DNA of 64,000 bases from Phialophora verrucosa (taxonomy: Eukaryota; Ascomycota; Eurotiomycetes; Chaetothyriales; Herpotrichiellaceae): positions 1,922,001-1,986,000 of the forward strand of contig MSED01000006.1 in assembly GCA_002099365.1 (NCBI GenBank). Reading direction: 5' to 3'. This document shows, piece by piece, positions 43,446 through 54,825 of this stretch. Within the stretch, counting starts at the first letter, position 1, and each line of letters begins with the position of its first letter. The notes below the pieces were generated by a model. It was not told the origin of the DNA. It worked only from the letters and a program-made list of their open reading frames with translations, and did not search any database. The position numbers and the translations under genes were made by a program.

Positions 43446-46400
43446 TTGCGGCGGAGACAGCGTCTCAGGCTGCAGGACCAAGCGAGGATGAGGTCAAATC
43501 AACAGCATGGAGCCATCCGATGGTGTCGAACCGTCGAACTAGACGATGTATTTCAGGCGTCGTGCATGAGTGAGTGGTCGAATGCTCGAGACGAAGTGAC
43601 TGAGTGATCCGGGGTGCCAGAGTCGATGGGTTGCTGCGCCTTATAGATTGCGTGCGCGTCGGTCGAGGTTGGGCTGAATCGTGTGCTGGGGGTACGAAGA
43701 CTCGGCGCAAGGCGAGGAACGGCGTTGGACTGGGCTCTCTTGGAGGGTTCGAGCGAGCAATATGAAGACGGGGAAAAAATAGACAAAAGATCGACGAGGT
43801 ACGAGGTTAAAGGGCAAGGTGAAGTGTAGTGGTGAGCCAGGTGTAGCACGCGGTGGAGCGAGTCTCGTCAAGGTGAAGTGAACGGACCGGGGGTCGTCAA
43901 AGAGACGGTTCTGATGGGGCCTCGGGTGCATCAGCAATGAATTAGCCCTCTCCATGAAGGTTAATGGGGGCCATGGTGCAAGGGTAATGGTGAAGCAGAC
44001 AAAGGTGGATTATGGGAGTCTAGCGGACGGTAAGAATTGGGATGGGATGAGATTTCGATTTGATGGCAATCCTCACCTTACCAACCCGCACCCACGTAGC
44101 GAAGGCAGGTACACGGGACTCCGTCCCGGCTTAAGGCAACATGGGCCATGTTTAGTTCGGAGCCTAATCAAGGACAGCCTAAGCAGGGATTCCCTGCACC
44201 TAATGCTTTAACTGAGCCACGCCTGGAGCTGCCTACGCGCGTGTCATTGGAGCAGCCCGGCCGGAGCAGCGCGTCCAACGGGGCTAGACTGGCAGCGAGA
44301 CGTGGCGTCAAATTCATTTCAGTGACAGCCCGTGGCATCACGAGTGGCACCGCTCGCCGACGACGTGGCTTGTTTCGGCTGTGGTCGCGGGCCCGTGGAC
44401 CACTACGGGGGCATCACGGGCGTCTGACTGGCTAGCCACGGTTTCAAGTACGGGCGACATCTGCACCTCTGCCACTCTTCCTCGCTCCCTCGTCCCTCTG
44501 CGACTCTTTGTGCCTGGTTGATCCGTCCTCTCCGTCACCCAGGTTGATCCTTGCCCTCGTAGCGGCTGGTGTGATATTTCCCTCGCGTCCACGTCCCAGG
44601 CAGAGTGATCGACGCACAGCCACAAGTCCTCGACGATCATCCCTCTCGCCGTGTGGCTTGATAAGGGTTTCTCTTCTCGTACCCGGCCGGTCGAGATGTG
44701 GCGTCGCTGTGGCAAATGCAGCAGAGACTGATCTTGACTCTCCCTCAGCAAATCAACACGGGCTCCGGCAGCGCAGTGCCGGCTAATTCGGGGTGAGCAC
44801 GTAAGAGTACTAGGCAAGTGAAGGCATCCACCGTGGTACCTGTGGCTTGACCCCTTCGTTTCCTCCATACTACTCCGTACCCTATCTCCATCTCGCTTGC
44901 CGAAGCGCCTCCCACATCAGACAGCACTGAATTTCTGACAGTTCCCCATCCTTCGCTGGAGCGAGATGATGGCCAAATCTATGAAACACTCGTCAAGTGT
45001 CTGTTGTTGCCAGGCGCATTTACTTGAACACCCGCACAGCAGACTTCGTCAAGCTCCTAGTAGTAATCTGGACTCGATTAAGCATACCTTTGCTGATCAT
45101 CCCCACGTGCTCAGTCAATGCACCTCTCTCCCTTGCTGTCGATCGATCCTTTTTGATTTGGCCTCAGATAGCCCGCTCTTACAAATCAGGCCAATTGTCG
45201 TCTCTGGGCGATATCACAAAAGCACAACTGACTCAGTAGCGCCTTGTCCTCAATTGTACGCGTGTACAGCGGCAGAGATCTTCTGGATGGCCGGGAATCG
45301 GATCAGAGAAGAATTCTTCCAGTAGTCCTCTGTGACATCGTCCAGCAAACTCCACAGGAGGAGTACGATACTACTTCCTACCGGCTGTTCGGCTAGTCCA
45401 CACCTGGATATGACCTCACCCGCAGACCACTGGCGTCAATGCCCAACGAACGGGAGTGGTAAGCTGGTAGACGAAGTAGCACATCTTTCATCACATTGGG
45501 AACGGGCACCTGATCATGCCGATGCGTAGTCAGAACGAGAGACGCGCACCGAGTTCGACCCAATGGCTAGACACGCGCTTCTTGTACCTCAAACCACACT
45601 GCGCAGTGGGCATGATGCATGTGCCATCTACCGAGATCATTACATCATGGTCTCCCCATCTGACCAACCGTTGTGGCTGCACTTTTCGTAACATGAAACA
45701 GAACGGGCGTACGGAAAAGTGCCTTTGCGCGATGGTCAAGTGACCCTGCGACAATCTGACGGGCTGATTTCATGGGTCAAATTCGTCATTCGCACGAGAT
45801 GCGGTCATACTTTAATTCCACAAGCCGACCTATTCGTTGCTCCAGCGTAACCCTTTCACACCCAAGGTCCTATATTTCCGAGCGTCAACAATTGGGCATC
45901 CGGGTCCAGCGTTCGCCGCGAACGAGGTCAGTCTCACTGTGTACTCGTACGTCTCAGAAGGTGATCAGAGTCCCCTCGATGATGGCCAAACAGTTGGACA
46001 AACGAGAGATGATTTGAGTGGGCTCCTAGAAGGTGACGCCAGCAATCTCGATTCGAGCCAGCTGGAACGTGGGTGGAACAAAGTTGGGCGAGATAACGGC
46101 GCCTGTGAAGCCACGCGAAGAGAAGGCTCCGGGGCTGCCAACAGGCGAGACGAACCCTCACCCGCCACACAAAGGAAGCCCCACCTCTTGTTCCCGTTAG
46201 AGTCGGCAGCGCATTGTGCTCGGTATCTGCCAGAGAATTCTCGTAGTCCTCTGTACAATAGTTATCTTTGTTCCTGGTATTCCTTCGTTGCGCGAGAAGC
46301 TGGCACATCGTCATTGCGGAGTTTGGCCTTTGCACGCTGTCTACGAAATTTCGCCAGGAAATTGCACAGCCCACTCCAGTATTTCCCCGAAATGCCAGGA

Positions 46401-48655
46401 CCGGGCCTGTCCCTCTGGTAAATGAGCTTCCGACAAGCAAATTTGCCAATCTTCCAGAAGCGCCATCTCGAGCAACTCTGTCGTTGCGCGGTAACCAGCC
46501 CCGCCTCTTTCTCGACAGTGTTTAACTTTCCTGAGCGCGCCCACAAAACCTCAAAAATGATTCTCCATGGACGTTTCCAGACCGTCCTACTCACGGGGTA
46601 CGAAAGGACAGAATGAAGACGTGCAGACAGGACGCGCAATCAACCGTTTTCGCCGAGAAGAGAATGGGGCCTAGAGTTTCTAGAACACCCAGGCCGAGCT
46701 GAACGGTAACGCCACAATGCCGCGCCGAGTGCGCCACAGCCCCTCAGAAGATCTCGCTGCATGTGGCGTAAATGATCGGCGGCTCTGACTTCCACCATGT
46801 GGCTTGAACATCGGTCCAGATCTGAGAGAGAACTGCAACATCCAGCTGAGGGTTCTGCGTAAACCTCAGAACGCGGATATCCCGAGAGGTAGATTTGCGA
46901 TTCTGAGTTCAAACTGATGCCGCGAACTCATAGGGAGGAAGGTGTTGTTCTGGACAGAGATCTGGGAATTCGGCGAAAGCGAGCCAGTTGGCTTCGTCGA
47001 ACTTCGAATCCACAGCACGCCCCCTCTTCTCAGCAACCTCGAGCCGGCTCTGCGAGCGGGAGAGATATTATTCTGGCTGCGCATTGTGCATCATGGGTCC
47101 CTAGAGCAGGCCTTCGACTTCGCCTATTGCATCTCCTCGGGTCATTCAAACCGCATGTGTCAATGGTTTCACGATGTTCCTGTTCCGGCGAGTATCACCT
47201 GAACACGTCCTGAGGAGGGACACGATTTGCATTAGCGTGTGGCGATGGTTTGGACTACTCATCCTTCGCTATTATCAGAGGCACAGGTGTTCATCTAGAT
47301 GAGTTGGCCACGCTCTGGGCCGAATATCCTGTTGAGCAAATGTAAGCGATTCGTCCGACTGAAGGAGGGAGGTCACGCCTGCTGCTCTATTTTTGTCATC
47401 GAATTGCTGTGCGAACCGCGTCTCTTCATCCGGGCGACTCTTTGCGTCAGACCACGGCAGTCGAGAGCGGGATTCATTGCAAAATTTGACATTGCACGGG
47501 AACCCTCGTCTCTTGCGTGCGCAATCAGAGGAACAGGACCCTTTTCGCCGGATCGCGCCTGCCTCTTGCAAGCCCTCAAGCGAACGTGCCAAAGAGCAGA
47601 AATTGTTCGGGCGTCCTGCAACAAGCTAACACTTACAGGCCGCTGATTCTGTGCGTCTCGCAACAATCCCACGGGATGGCAAGCAAGGCGTTGCAACGCC
47701 TTGCGACTACAGAGGCCACTCTTCCTGACATGTACCATGGAAGGACACCTATGCTCAAGCTGCCAAAGAATGACTCCAAGTATACACATTGTGCCTTATC
47801 CAAGTCAGGCTACGAAATATGTTTGAAGTGGATTGCAAGCCCTAGCGTGGATGTTGAGCTGGAGAAAGTACCGACCTCGGCGTGCTCAAAGCACAAAGCT
47901 GTACACCTTCGTCCTCTTTTTCTCTCGCCACGAGCTCTGCCTGGTAGTAGAAGCGTCGTCGCTGAGGAGCCACCCCGATTTGGTGACTATACAATAGCGA
48001 GCTTTGAGCGTAGCTACCTAAGCTTCCCAGGCCGATAGAGTCCTTCTAGATTGTGCTCAGAGCCTCGTCTCCCATCATGATCTTTCCTTTATTGTCAACG
48101 GAACTCGAAGAAACGCACGACATGGATCAACAGACAATCTTGAGTCTGTCGTTGGAGGCGTTTGACGAATGCTAACAATTTCTATCGTCGACGCGTAAGA
48201 GGAGACTCGGTGAATGCTCTGAAAGTCAAGCCTCGACTCCCTTCTCTGAGTGCGACTGGCCTGCTTCAGCCTGCGTGAGTTGTTGCTCGTCAAGCACATT
48301 CTCGTCAAGCCGTCGAATTGAGACTAGCTCAGCCTTCTTTGACGTCGTCGCCTCGAATATTTCCATGACGCGTCGTTTCCTCCCTGCGGATCCGCAATGG
48401 ACTCTGACGTTTACATCTGCAAGTTGGACGCACTCCAACGGTTGCACTGCTTCATTAAGCAGGTGATGGTGGTGACCTGTTTCAATGCACGGTAGGCGCA
48501 ATGTCTCCGTTCATGACGCGCTCGGTCATCGCTACCAGGATCCGCGGTAAGTGAGCAAAGCTTCGAACAAGCCTTTTATCGACGTCGGTTCTCTCCGTTT
48601 ACGTGCAGCTTCTGGAGAGCTGCCATAATTCTCTCGTCACATCCAGTCCGTTATC
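43446..48655. other. 5.2-kb region without supported genes
   Basis: The longest empty stretch in the window. It includes the promoter of the CP2 gene at its left end. Frames reach 194 codons (45837-46421, +) but are matched by an overlapping 171-codon frame on the other strand (45934-46449), show no domain, and could not be extended by splicing. No terminal inverted repeats, transposase motifs or strong AT bias of a RIP-mutated element were noticed. A decayed gene cannot be excluded. Confidence 0.35.
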
Positions 48656-49987
48656 ATGCGCCTCCTGGACATTGGTGTCTCAAGCTTGGTCTGGGGGAGC
48701 CTGGTCTTGGCCCAGAATGCTAGCCTCACACAAGACAACACAATCTCTACAGAAGGACTCGTGTCCAACAGCTCCCGTTATGAGACTCTCCTCCGTGTCG
48801 ACAATGGCACCTACGGCCCGTCAGTTGAAGAGGTACACTACTTCTACAATTATTGGCCCATTGGTATTGCCGTCTCCAGGACCTCGAGGATCTTCGTCTG
48901 CTACACGCGCGGCGAGTACGACTACACTGTCGCCGAGGTCAACAGCACCACAACGGAAACACCATATCCATCGGCCGGATTGAACTTATCTCCCGATGCA
49001 CTCAACACAACGTTCAACGGCATTGAATTCGGCAGCGCCAACTCCACAGGCCTAATCAGCGTGCAAGCTTTGTACATCACACCGGCACAGAACGCCTCGG
49101 GTCGCCCTGAAACCCTGTGGCTGCTCGACACGGGGCGACCGACAATCCAATCCGCCTCCACGGGGAGCTACAGCATGCCCTACGCACAGCGGGGGGGGCC
49201 TAAAGTCGTTGGCGTGAGTCTGTCGAACAACACCGTCTATGCGACATACACGTTCCCCTCGACGGTGCACTATCCCGACTCGTACATGAACGACATCCGC
49301 TTCGACCTGCGCCCCGGCCGCGAAGTTGCCTACATAGTCGACTCCAGCAACGAAGGCCGCAACGGGTTCATCATGCTGAACCTCACAGACGGGTCGTCCT
49401 GGCGACGGCTAACGCAGCATCCGTCCGTCTTGAGAACCTACAACGCCCTACCATCGTACCAAGGCCATCCGTTCTACTACCGCAACCTAGGTATGGGGGT
49501 CGGCCACCAACAAGAAGGGCTCGACGGCATCCAGATCTCCCCGGACGGGAACCATATCTACTACTCCCCGCTGACGTCGCAGAACCTGTACCGTATCCCC
49601 ACTGCAAACCTCTTGCTGCAAGACTCCCAATCCCCGCTCGCCGAACAGGCCGCCTCCAACAACGTCTCCTGGCTAGGCCAGCGCGGCGGCGAGGCAAACG
49701 GCTTCGAAGGCGACTCCAACGGCTTGGTCTACATGCTCATGCCCACGCACAACGCCATCTACTATTACGACCCGAGCGATCTGCAAGTCCACGGATTCAT
49801 CCGCGATCCCAGGATCCTTTGGCCCGACAGCGCGAGTATCGGCGAGGACGGCTATCTCTATGTCATCATCAATCAGTTGCCGTACCAGGACGAGTGGAAT
49901 AACGGCGTGAATCTGAGGACCTTGCCGGGCGCCATCCTGAGGGCCAAGCTGATCAATCAAGGGACCAAAATCACGTCCTTGGTATAA
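48656..49987 (+). CDS. Secreted major royal jelly protein/yellow-family protein
   Basis: Single exon, 443 residues. It starts with a signal peptide (MRLLDIGVSSLVWGSLVLAQ). The body follows the six-bladed propeller pattern of the MRJP/yellow family: YNYWPIGIAVSRTSRIFVCY (blade 1), LWLLDTGRPTIQS, VVGVSLSNNTVYATYTFPS, YMNDIRFDLRPGREVAYIVD with SSNEG, EGLDGIQISPDGNHIYYSPL, and SNGLVYMLMPTHNAIYYYDP. The N-x-S/T density is high (about ten sequons), fitting a secreted glycoprotein. The family is named from insects but also occurs in fungi and bacteria; the fungal function is unknown. There are no introns, and codon use looks like the neighbours, so transfer cannot be judged from the window. Confidence 0.85.
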   Translation: MRLLDIGVSSLVWGSLVLAQNASLTQDNTISTEGLVSNSSRYETLLRVDNGTYGPSVEEVHYFYNYWPIGIAVSRTSRIFVCYTRGEYDYTVAEVNSTTTETPYPSAGLNLSPDALNTTFNGIEFGSANSTGLISVQALYITPAQNASGRPETLWLLDTGRPTIQSASTGSYSMPYAQRGGPKVVGVSLSNNTVYATYTFPSTVHYPDSYMNDIRFDLRPGREVAYIVDSSNEGRNGFIMLNLTDGSSWRRLTQHPSVLRTYNALPSYQGHPFYYRNLGMGVGHQQEGLDGIQISPDGNHIYYSPLTSQNLYRIPTANLLLQDSQSPLAEQAASNNVSWLGQRGGEANGFEGDSNGLVYMLMPTHNAIYYYDPSDLQVHGFIRDPRILWPDSASIGEDGYLYVIINQLPYQDEWNNGVNLRTLPGAILRAKLINQGTKITSLV

Positions 49988-50778
49988 AAGGTACAGACAG
50001 TCCGGAATGATACTGGTGATGTGGTGAGAAGGACTGAACTGTACGGAGCATGCTTGTCGTTTCACAGTACGGCAGGGCTTGCTCGGCTGGAGATAATATG
50101 CCACAGCCTTGGCTACCGAGCCCTCCATGACTTACTCAGAGGTGCGCACTGTGCTTCACGGCGCTCAATACCGTCCATAGCGCCTTATAACCCATAACTT
50201 CGTCTCACTGCGACGGTCCTGCGTTTTCCTATAATCCGCCGGTTTTCCGCCTGGTCGCGGAGTTAGCGCCAGTGGCACCCCCTGGCGCCCCCCGGTTTGC
50301 GGGGTCGGAAACCGGGGCGGTACCTATCATGTGCACATTATCAGGCTCCTAGCATACCTCAGCTCACTTGGTTCGATCCATGAACATTGATTGATTGGGC
50401 AATGAGGCCTCGCTTGTCTTGACCTTCCTCTCCTTGCCCGCCTGACTTTTCACCAAACCTGACGTTCAGATATTCCACACGACACGATATTGCGAGGGAC
50501 GACTGAATTACTACCTCTTCAAACATGGTTGCTCGTCCGGCTGTGATTAAAGGATTTCACACTCGTATAAAGACACACAGATTCCAGGTGCGGACGAAAT
50601 AGCCACGCTACTTCCCAGATCCTCCATGTCTGCTTTCGCATTAATTTCGAGTCCGCCACCAGTGTCGGTAGGACGGACATGTCTCTTTTCCCCAGAGGAA
50701 AGTGACGGCACATGAAAGACCACCTACCAGCTTAGTTGCTGTATTCGCGATATCAACGCACACCCCGGCTAAGGCGAC
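49988..50778. other. Intergenic region upstream of the MFS permease
   Basis: About 790 bp containing the two inverted repeats listed next and zinc-cluster-like CGG/CCG words (for example CGGTTTTCCG at 50240-50249). No gene seen. Confidence 0.45.
50266..50317. promoter_or_regulatory. Two adjacent GC-rich inverted repeats in the permease promoter
   Basis: GCGCCAG (50266-50272) pairs with CTGGCGC (50282-50288) across 9 nt. Immediately after, CCCCGGTTT (50290-50298) pairs with AAACCGGGG (50309-50317) across 10 nt. Both are perfect. They lie ~460 bp upstream of the permease ATG. Paired CGG/CCG half sites are typical targets of fungal Zn2Cys6 activators, so an operator role is plausible but inferred. 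Confidence 0.5.
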
Positions 50779-52767
50779 ATGGAGGTCAAGCCCGCTGGAC
50801 TCCAATCCACCATGGCCGCTTTGAATGCCGGCGACCACCATCATCACCACCACCCGTCGGAATATCTGGAATTCGTCTCCTTCGACCATATCGAGGATTC
50901 GCTGGGAGGATCTCCATTTTCGCAGCGCGTCATCAATGTTGAGGAAGGCAAGGCCACTCAAGCGGTATCCAGGCCGTTAGACGGCCATGAGGAGAGATCT
51001 AGCTCAACGTCGTCGTCTGGCTTCCCGCCCATCGCGAGAGCAGCTCTCATGGCTACGCGGGTCGAACATGGCATGACGGTCCACGAGGCGGTGCGCATCT
51101 ACCCCAAGGCGATTGGCTGGGCGGTGGGGATCTCGTTTGCCATTATCGTGAGTCTTCCACGGGTGTGAGAGTCATCGTGAGTCTTCCACGGGTGTGAGAG
51201 TCCGAGTCAAAGACGGGGGGTGGATCGGGTGGCGCGGTCGTCGTAACATACGTGCTAGCAGCTAACTGAGATGGGTGGGCTTCTGCAGATGGAAGGCTAC
51301 GACACCGCGCTGATCACGTCCTTCTACGCTTTCGACGAGTTCCAAAAGCAATATGGCGTGCTGGACGCGGCTGGGAGTCAGTACCAGATCAGTCCAAAGT
51401 GGCAGGCTTCGCTGAGCAATGGCTCCGTCGTCGGGTCCATCATTGGGCTTTTCGCGAACGGGGTCTTGACCGAACGGTTTGGATATCGTTACACGATGGC
51501 GGGCGCCCTCCTCCTACTTGCGGTGCTCATCTTCTTGCCCTTCTTCGCCTTCAACATCCAGACTCTGCTCGCGGGTCAGGTCCTCTGTGGCATTCCGTGG
51601 GGAGCGTTCTCGACGCTGACGACGACGTACGCCGCCGAGGTCATGCCGCTGAACTTGAGAGGCTACCTTACGAGCAATATTAATCTGTGCTGGCTGCTGG
51701 GTCAGCTGTGCGCGCTGGGCATCCTGCGCGGGTTGGAAACCGTCAAATCAACATGGTCGTTCCGCATCCCTTTCGGGTTGCAGTGGGTTTGGATCGTCGC
51801 CATCTTCACCATGACGGTCTTTGCGCCCGAGTCTCCATGGTGGCTGATTCGGCGGTCTCGCAAGCAACAAGCCAAGGATGTGCTGCGCCGTCTGACCTGT
51901 GGCTTGTCGGACTGGGATCAAGACAACACGATCGCGATGATGGAACACACCGAGCGGGTCGAGGACTTTGCGAGTCGAAAGCGCCCGTCCCCCAACTCAG
52001 AACGATCTTCATTCTCTGACCGATCGTACGTCGCGTGCTTCCGCGGGTCGAACCGCCGTCGCACCGAGATCGCGTGCATGGTGTTCATGACGCAAAACAT
52101 GTGCGGGCTGCCCATTATCGGATACGCGCCCTACCTGTACAAGCAGATCGGGTTCGACCAGCGGCGCAGCTTCGACATCACGCTCGGCATGCAGGGGCTT
52201 GCCATCCTGGGAGCCTTTGCCTCGCTCCTCTTGCTCAGGTATATCGGAAGACGACGCACGCTGTACCTCACCGGCCTGGCCATTTGCCTGTGCCTCCTCG
52301 CCATCGCCGGCGCACTCAGCTGTCTGCCCGAAAGTCGCGCCACCTTATGGGCCGTGGTCGCGTGCATCCTGGCGTTCATCTTCGTGTTCGACGCCACCGT
52401 CGGGCCCCTGACTTACTGTCTGGTCGCCGAGCTGCCGTCCAACCGGCTGCGCGTCAAGACGGTGGTCCTCTCGCGCGTGGCATACAACATCAACTCGATG
52501 GTCACCAACATCTTCATTCAGCGGATGTTGAACCCGCTGGCGTGGAACTGGCGCGGGAGAGCTTGCTTCTTCTGTGCAGCCCTCAACGCGGTCTGCCTCG
52601 TTTATTGCTACTTTCGACTGCCCGAGACGCGAGGCCTGAGTTTTCACGAGCTCGACATCCTGTTTGAAAAGGGCGCCGACGCGAGGAAGTTTGCCGCCTT
52701 CCAGGCCATATTGGAGGGGAACGGGTATTACAGTCTGACTGAAGGACGGGATGTCAGTAGTTTGTAG
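50779..52767 (+). CDS. MFS sugar permease, maltose/alpha-glucoside transporter type (2 exons)
   Basis: Exons are 50779-51147 and 51289-52767, total 615 residues. The intron 51148-51288 (GTGAGT..CTGCAG, CTAAC branch near 51262) joins ISFAII|MEGYDTALI, restoring the first helix. The ~110-residue cytosolic N-terminus is long for the family and has a six-His run. Sugar-porter signatures are visible: EGYDTAL in TM1, ERFGYR after TM2, PESPWWLIRRSRKQQA in the central loop, RYIGRRRTLYLTG and PETRGLSFHELDILFE at the end. EGYDTALI and the general layout match fungal MAL-type proton symporters rather than HXT hexose carriers. Specificity is inferred. The intron carries a duplicated donor site (next entry). 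Confidence 0.9.
51145..51202 (+). repeat. 29-nt direct duplication spanning the exon-intron junction
   Basis: Two exact adjacent copies (51145-51173 and 51174-51202) each carry ATC-GTGAGT, so the 5' splice site of the permease intron is duplicated. Only the first donor keeps the reading frame. Using the second would insert 29 nt and reach a TGA within eight codons. Confidence 0.85.
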
Positions 52768-53179
52768 GCTTCATGGTCAGTACTTGAGACGAGATTTCAC
52801 CGCACAGCATTTGGCAGTGCATAAGCTCTATCCTTCCGTAGCCTGTAGCAGCATAGAAGCCATTTGCTGTGACAAGGAGAGTCTGATGCTGCCTGACGCC
52901 AGCTCTGGGGGTTGACAGCGGACAAGACTATTGATGATACCTTGTTGGCTTATGTGTTTTGTTCAGTTCGTGTTTTTACCATCCTGCGGTGGATCATATG
53001 GGCGTGGTTTCGCTTTCAACGGTGAGTCACAGAAACCCGATATGACAATCGCTCAAGCGGACATTTCGTTGCCGCAAACTGCAAATTATTTAACCCTCAC
53101 AACAACTTTTGCACGGATTCCAGATTGGAAGGTCTAACCAGACCAGACTGATAATGCCACGCGAAGCTTGAACTCTAGC
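52768..53179. other. Intergenic region
   Basis: About 410 bp between the permease stop and the Arp6 ATG. No feature beyond presumed UTRs and promoter. Confidence 0.5.
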
Positions 53180-54712
53180 ATGCCGCGCGCCACCAAATCC
53201 ACGCGCAACAGCCCGGGTCTGCCCTCCTCGACCTTCGTCATCGACAATGGCGCGTACAACATAAAGGCCGGGTTCGCGCCCTCAGGCCCGGCCGCCGACG
53301 CTGCGATCCTGCAGAAATGCCAAACCATTCCCAACTGCATCGTGCGCACGCGCGACAAGAAGACCTACATCGGCGCACAGAGCCAAGAAATCACACAATG
53401 GAGCGAAGCCTTGTTCCGGAGGCCGGTAGAGAACGGCCAGGTCGTCAGCTGGGAGACACAGAAGGAGATCTGGGATGAGAGTTTCTTCGATGAAAAGACG
53501 GCGAGGAAAGGCCTTTTGGTGAAACATCCCGAGGAGACTACGTTGGTGTTCACGGAGCCGCCGAACACGATGCCCGAGTTGCAGAAGAATGCGGACGAGA
53601 TTATCGTTGAGGAATGGGGGTTTGGCGGCTATGCGAGGGTCATCGGTAGGTATGGCCGCAATGGAGACTACCCTTGCGGAGAAGGAAGGGGATGGATGGG
53701 CTGACGATGTTGGCCAGGCCCATCGCTGAACGCGTACAACGACCTCCATCCACTGTTTGAGGGAGAGTCGTACACGGCACCCAACAAGAACAGCCCGTTC
53801 GCGGATCTACCCATGGAGTGCGTCCTGGTTATAGACAGCGGCTACAGCCACAGCACAGTCACTCCGTTGTTCAACGGCCGGCCGATCCACCGCGCGATCC
53901 GCCGCCTCGACTTCGGAGGCAAGCACTTGACGAATCTGCTCAAGGAGGTCATATCTGTGCGGCACTTTGATCTCCATCAAGACACCAAGATTGTCAACGA
54001 CATCAAAGAGGACGTGTGCTTCGTCAGTGACGATTTCCGACGCGACCTAGAGAGGACATGGAAGGGCAACAAAGGCCGTCGTCAGAATCCCGTCCCTTCG
54101 AAACCCCTGGACTCGGATCATACGATGGACCTTGACCCACCTGCTTCCCCGGATGAAGAGCTCCGCGTCGACTACATCCTTCCCGACGGTATCCACCTGC
54201 TCCGGGGCTTCTCCCGCCCGTACGACTCCAGCGCCACTGCCCAAAGACGCCGCAAGGCCGCTGCCCTCGCCTCCGACCCCGAAGCAGAAATCTCAATGAC
54301 ATTAGGCAACGAGCGCTTCTCAGTGCCCGAGATTCTCTTCTCGCCTGGCGACATTGGGTCTAAGCAGCCTGGTCTACCGGATATTGTGATGCAGAGTCTT
54401 GGCGTATTGCCGCCCCTTGTGCAGGCGACCATGTTAAGTAACGTGCTCGTCGTGGGCGGGAATGCGAATATCGCCGGTCTGCTGGAGAGATTGGAAGCCG
54501 AGTTGCGAATGCGGGCGAAGACAGAGTGGGCCGTGAGGGTGAGGAAGATGCCGGATCCGACAACAAGTACGTGGCTCGGGGGTGCGAGATTGGCCAGTAA
54601 CTGGCCCGAAGTGGTCCGTGAGTACGGCGTCACCAAAGAGGAGTATCATGAGCACGGGAGCGCCTGGGTAGCGAGGCGTTTTGTGAGCGGTGGAAGCGGG
54701 AAAGGACCTTGA
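53180..54712 (+). CDS. arp6: Actin-related protein 6 (chromatin remodelling), 2 exons
   Basis: Exons are 53180-53645 and 53718-54712; the intron (GTAGGT..GCCAG, branch CTGAC) joins G|GC. 486 residues. Actin-fold nucleotide motifs: STFVIDNGAYNIKAGFAP (phosphate 1), ECVLVIDSGYSHSTVTPLFN (phosphate 2) and LSNVLVVGGNANIAGLLER (adenosine region). NCIVRTRDKKTYIGAQ and FDEKTARKGLLVKHPEETTL (around 'W-ET-QKEIWD') are characteristic of Arp6 rather than actin. Arp6 is a SWR1-complex subunit used for H2A.Z deposition, so nuclear. A Ser/Pro/Asp-rich insertion near residue 260-300 is typical of fungal orthologues. Confidence 0.9.
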
Positions 54713-54825
54713 AGTGTCGTGCCTCGGACACGTTTCTATCGACATTGAGCATCATCAGCAGCCTGCTGCTAGGGACTACCAGCCTTATGCCGAAGGCGCC
54801 TCCCAGCACTGTCTCTGTTACCCAC
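54713..54825. other. Short convergent spacer
   Basis: Only 113 bp separate the stops of Arp6 (+) and the two-TM protein (-), so the two 3' UTRs probably overlap. Confidence 0.5.

Noticed and set aside
45837..46421. 194-codon plus-strand frame in the gene-poor block
   Set aside because: A 171-codon frame on the other strand covers most of the same bases, and neither shows a domain, signal peptide or splice-extendable end.
50366..50376. GGTTCGATCC word resembling a tRNA B box
   Set aside because: The flanking bases cannot form a T-arm stem, and no acceptor stem or A box is placed correctly.
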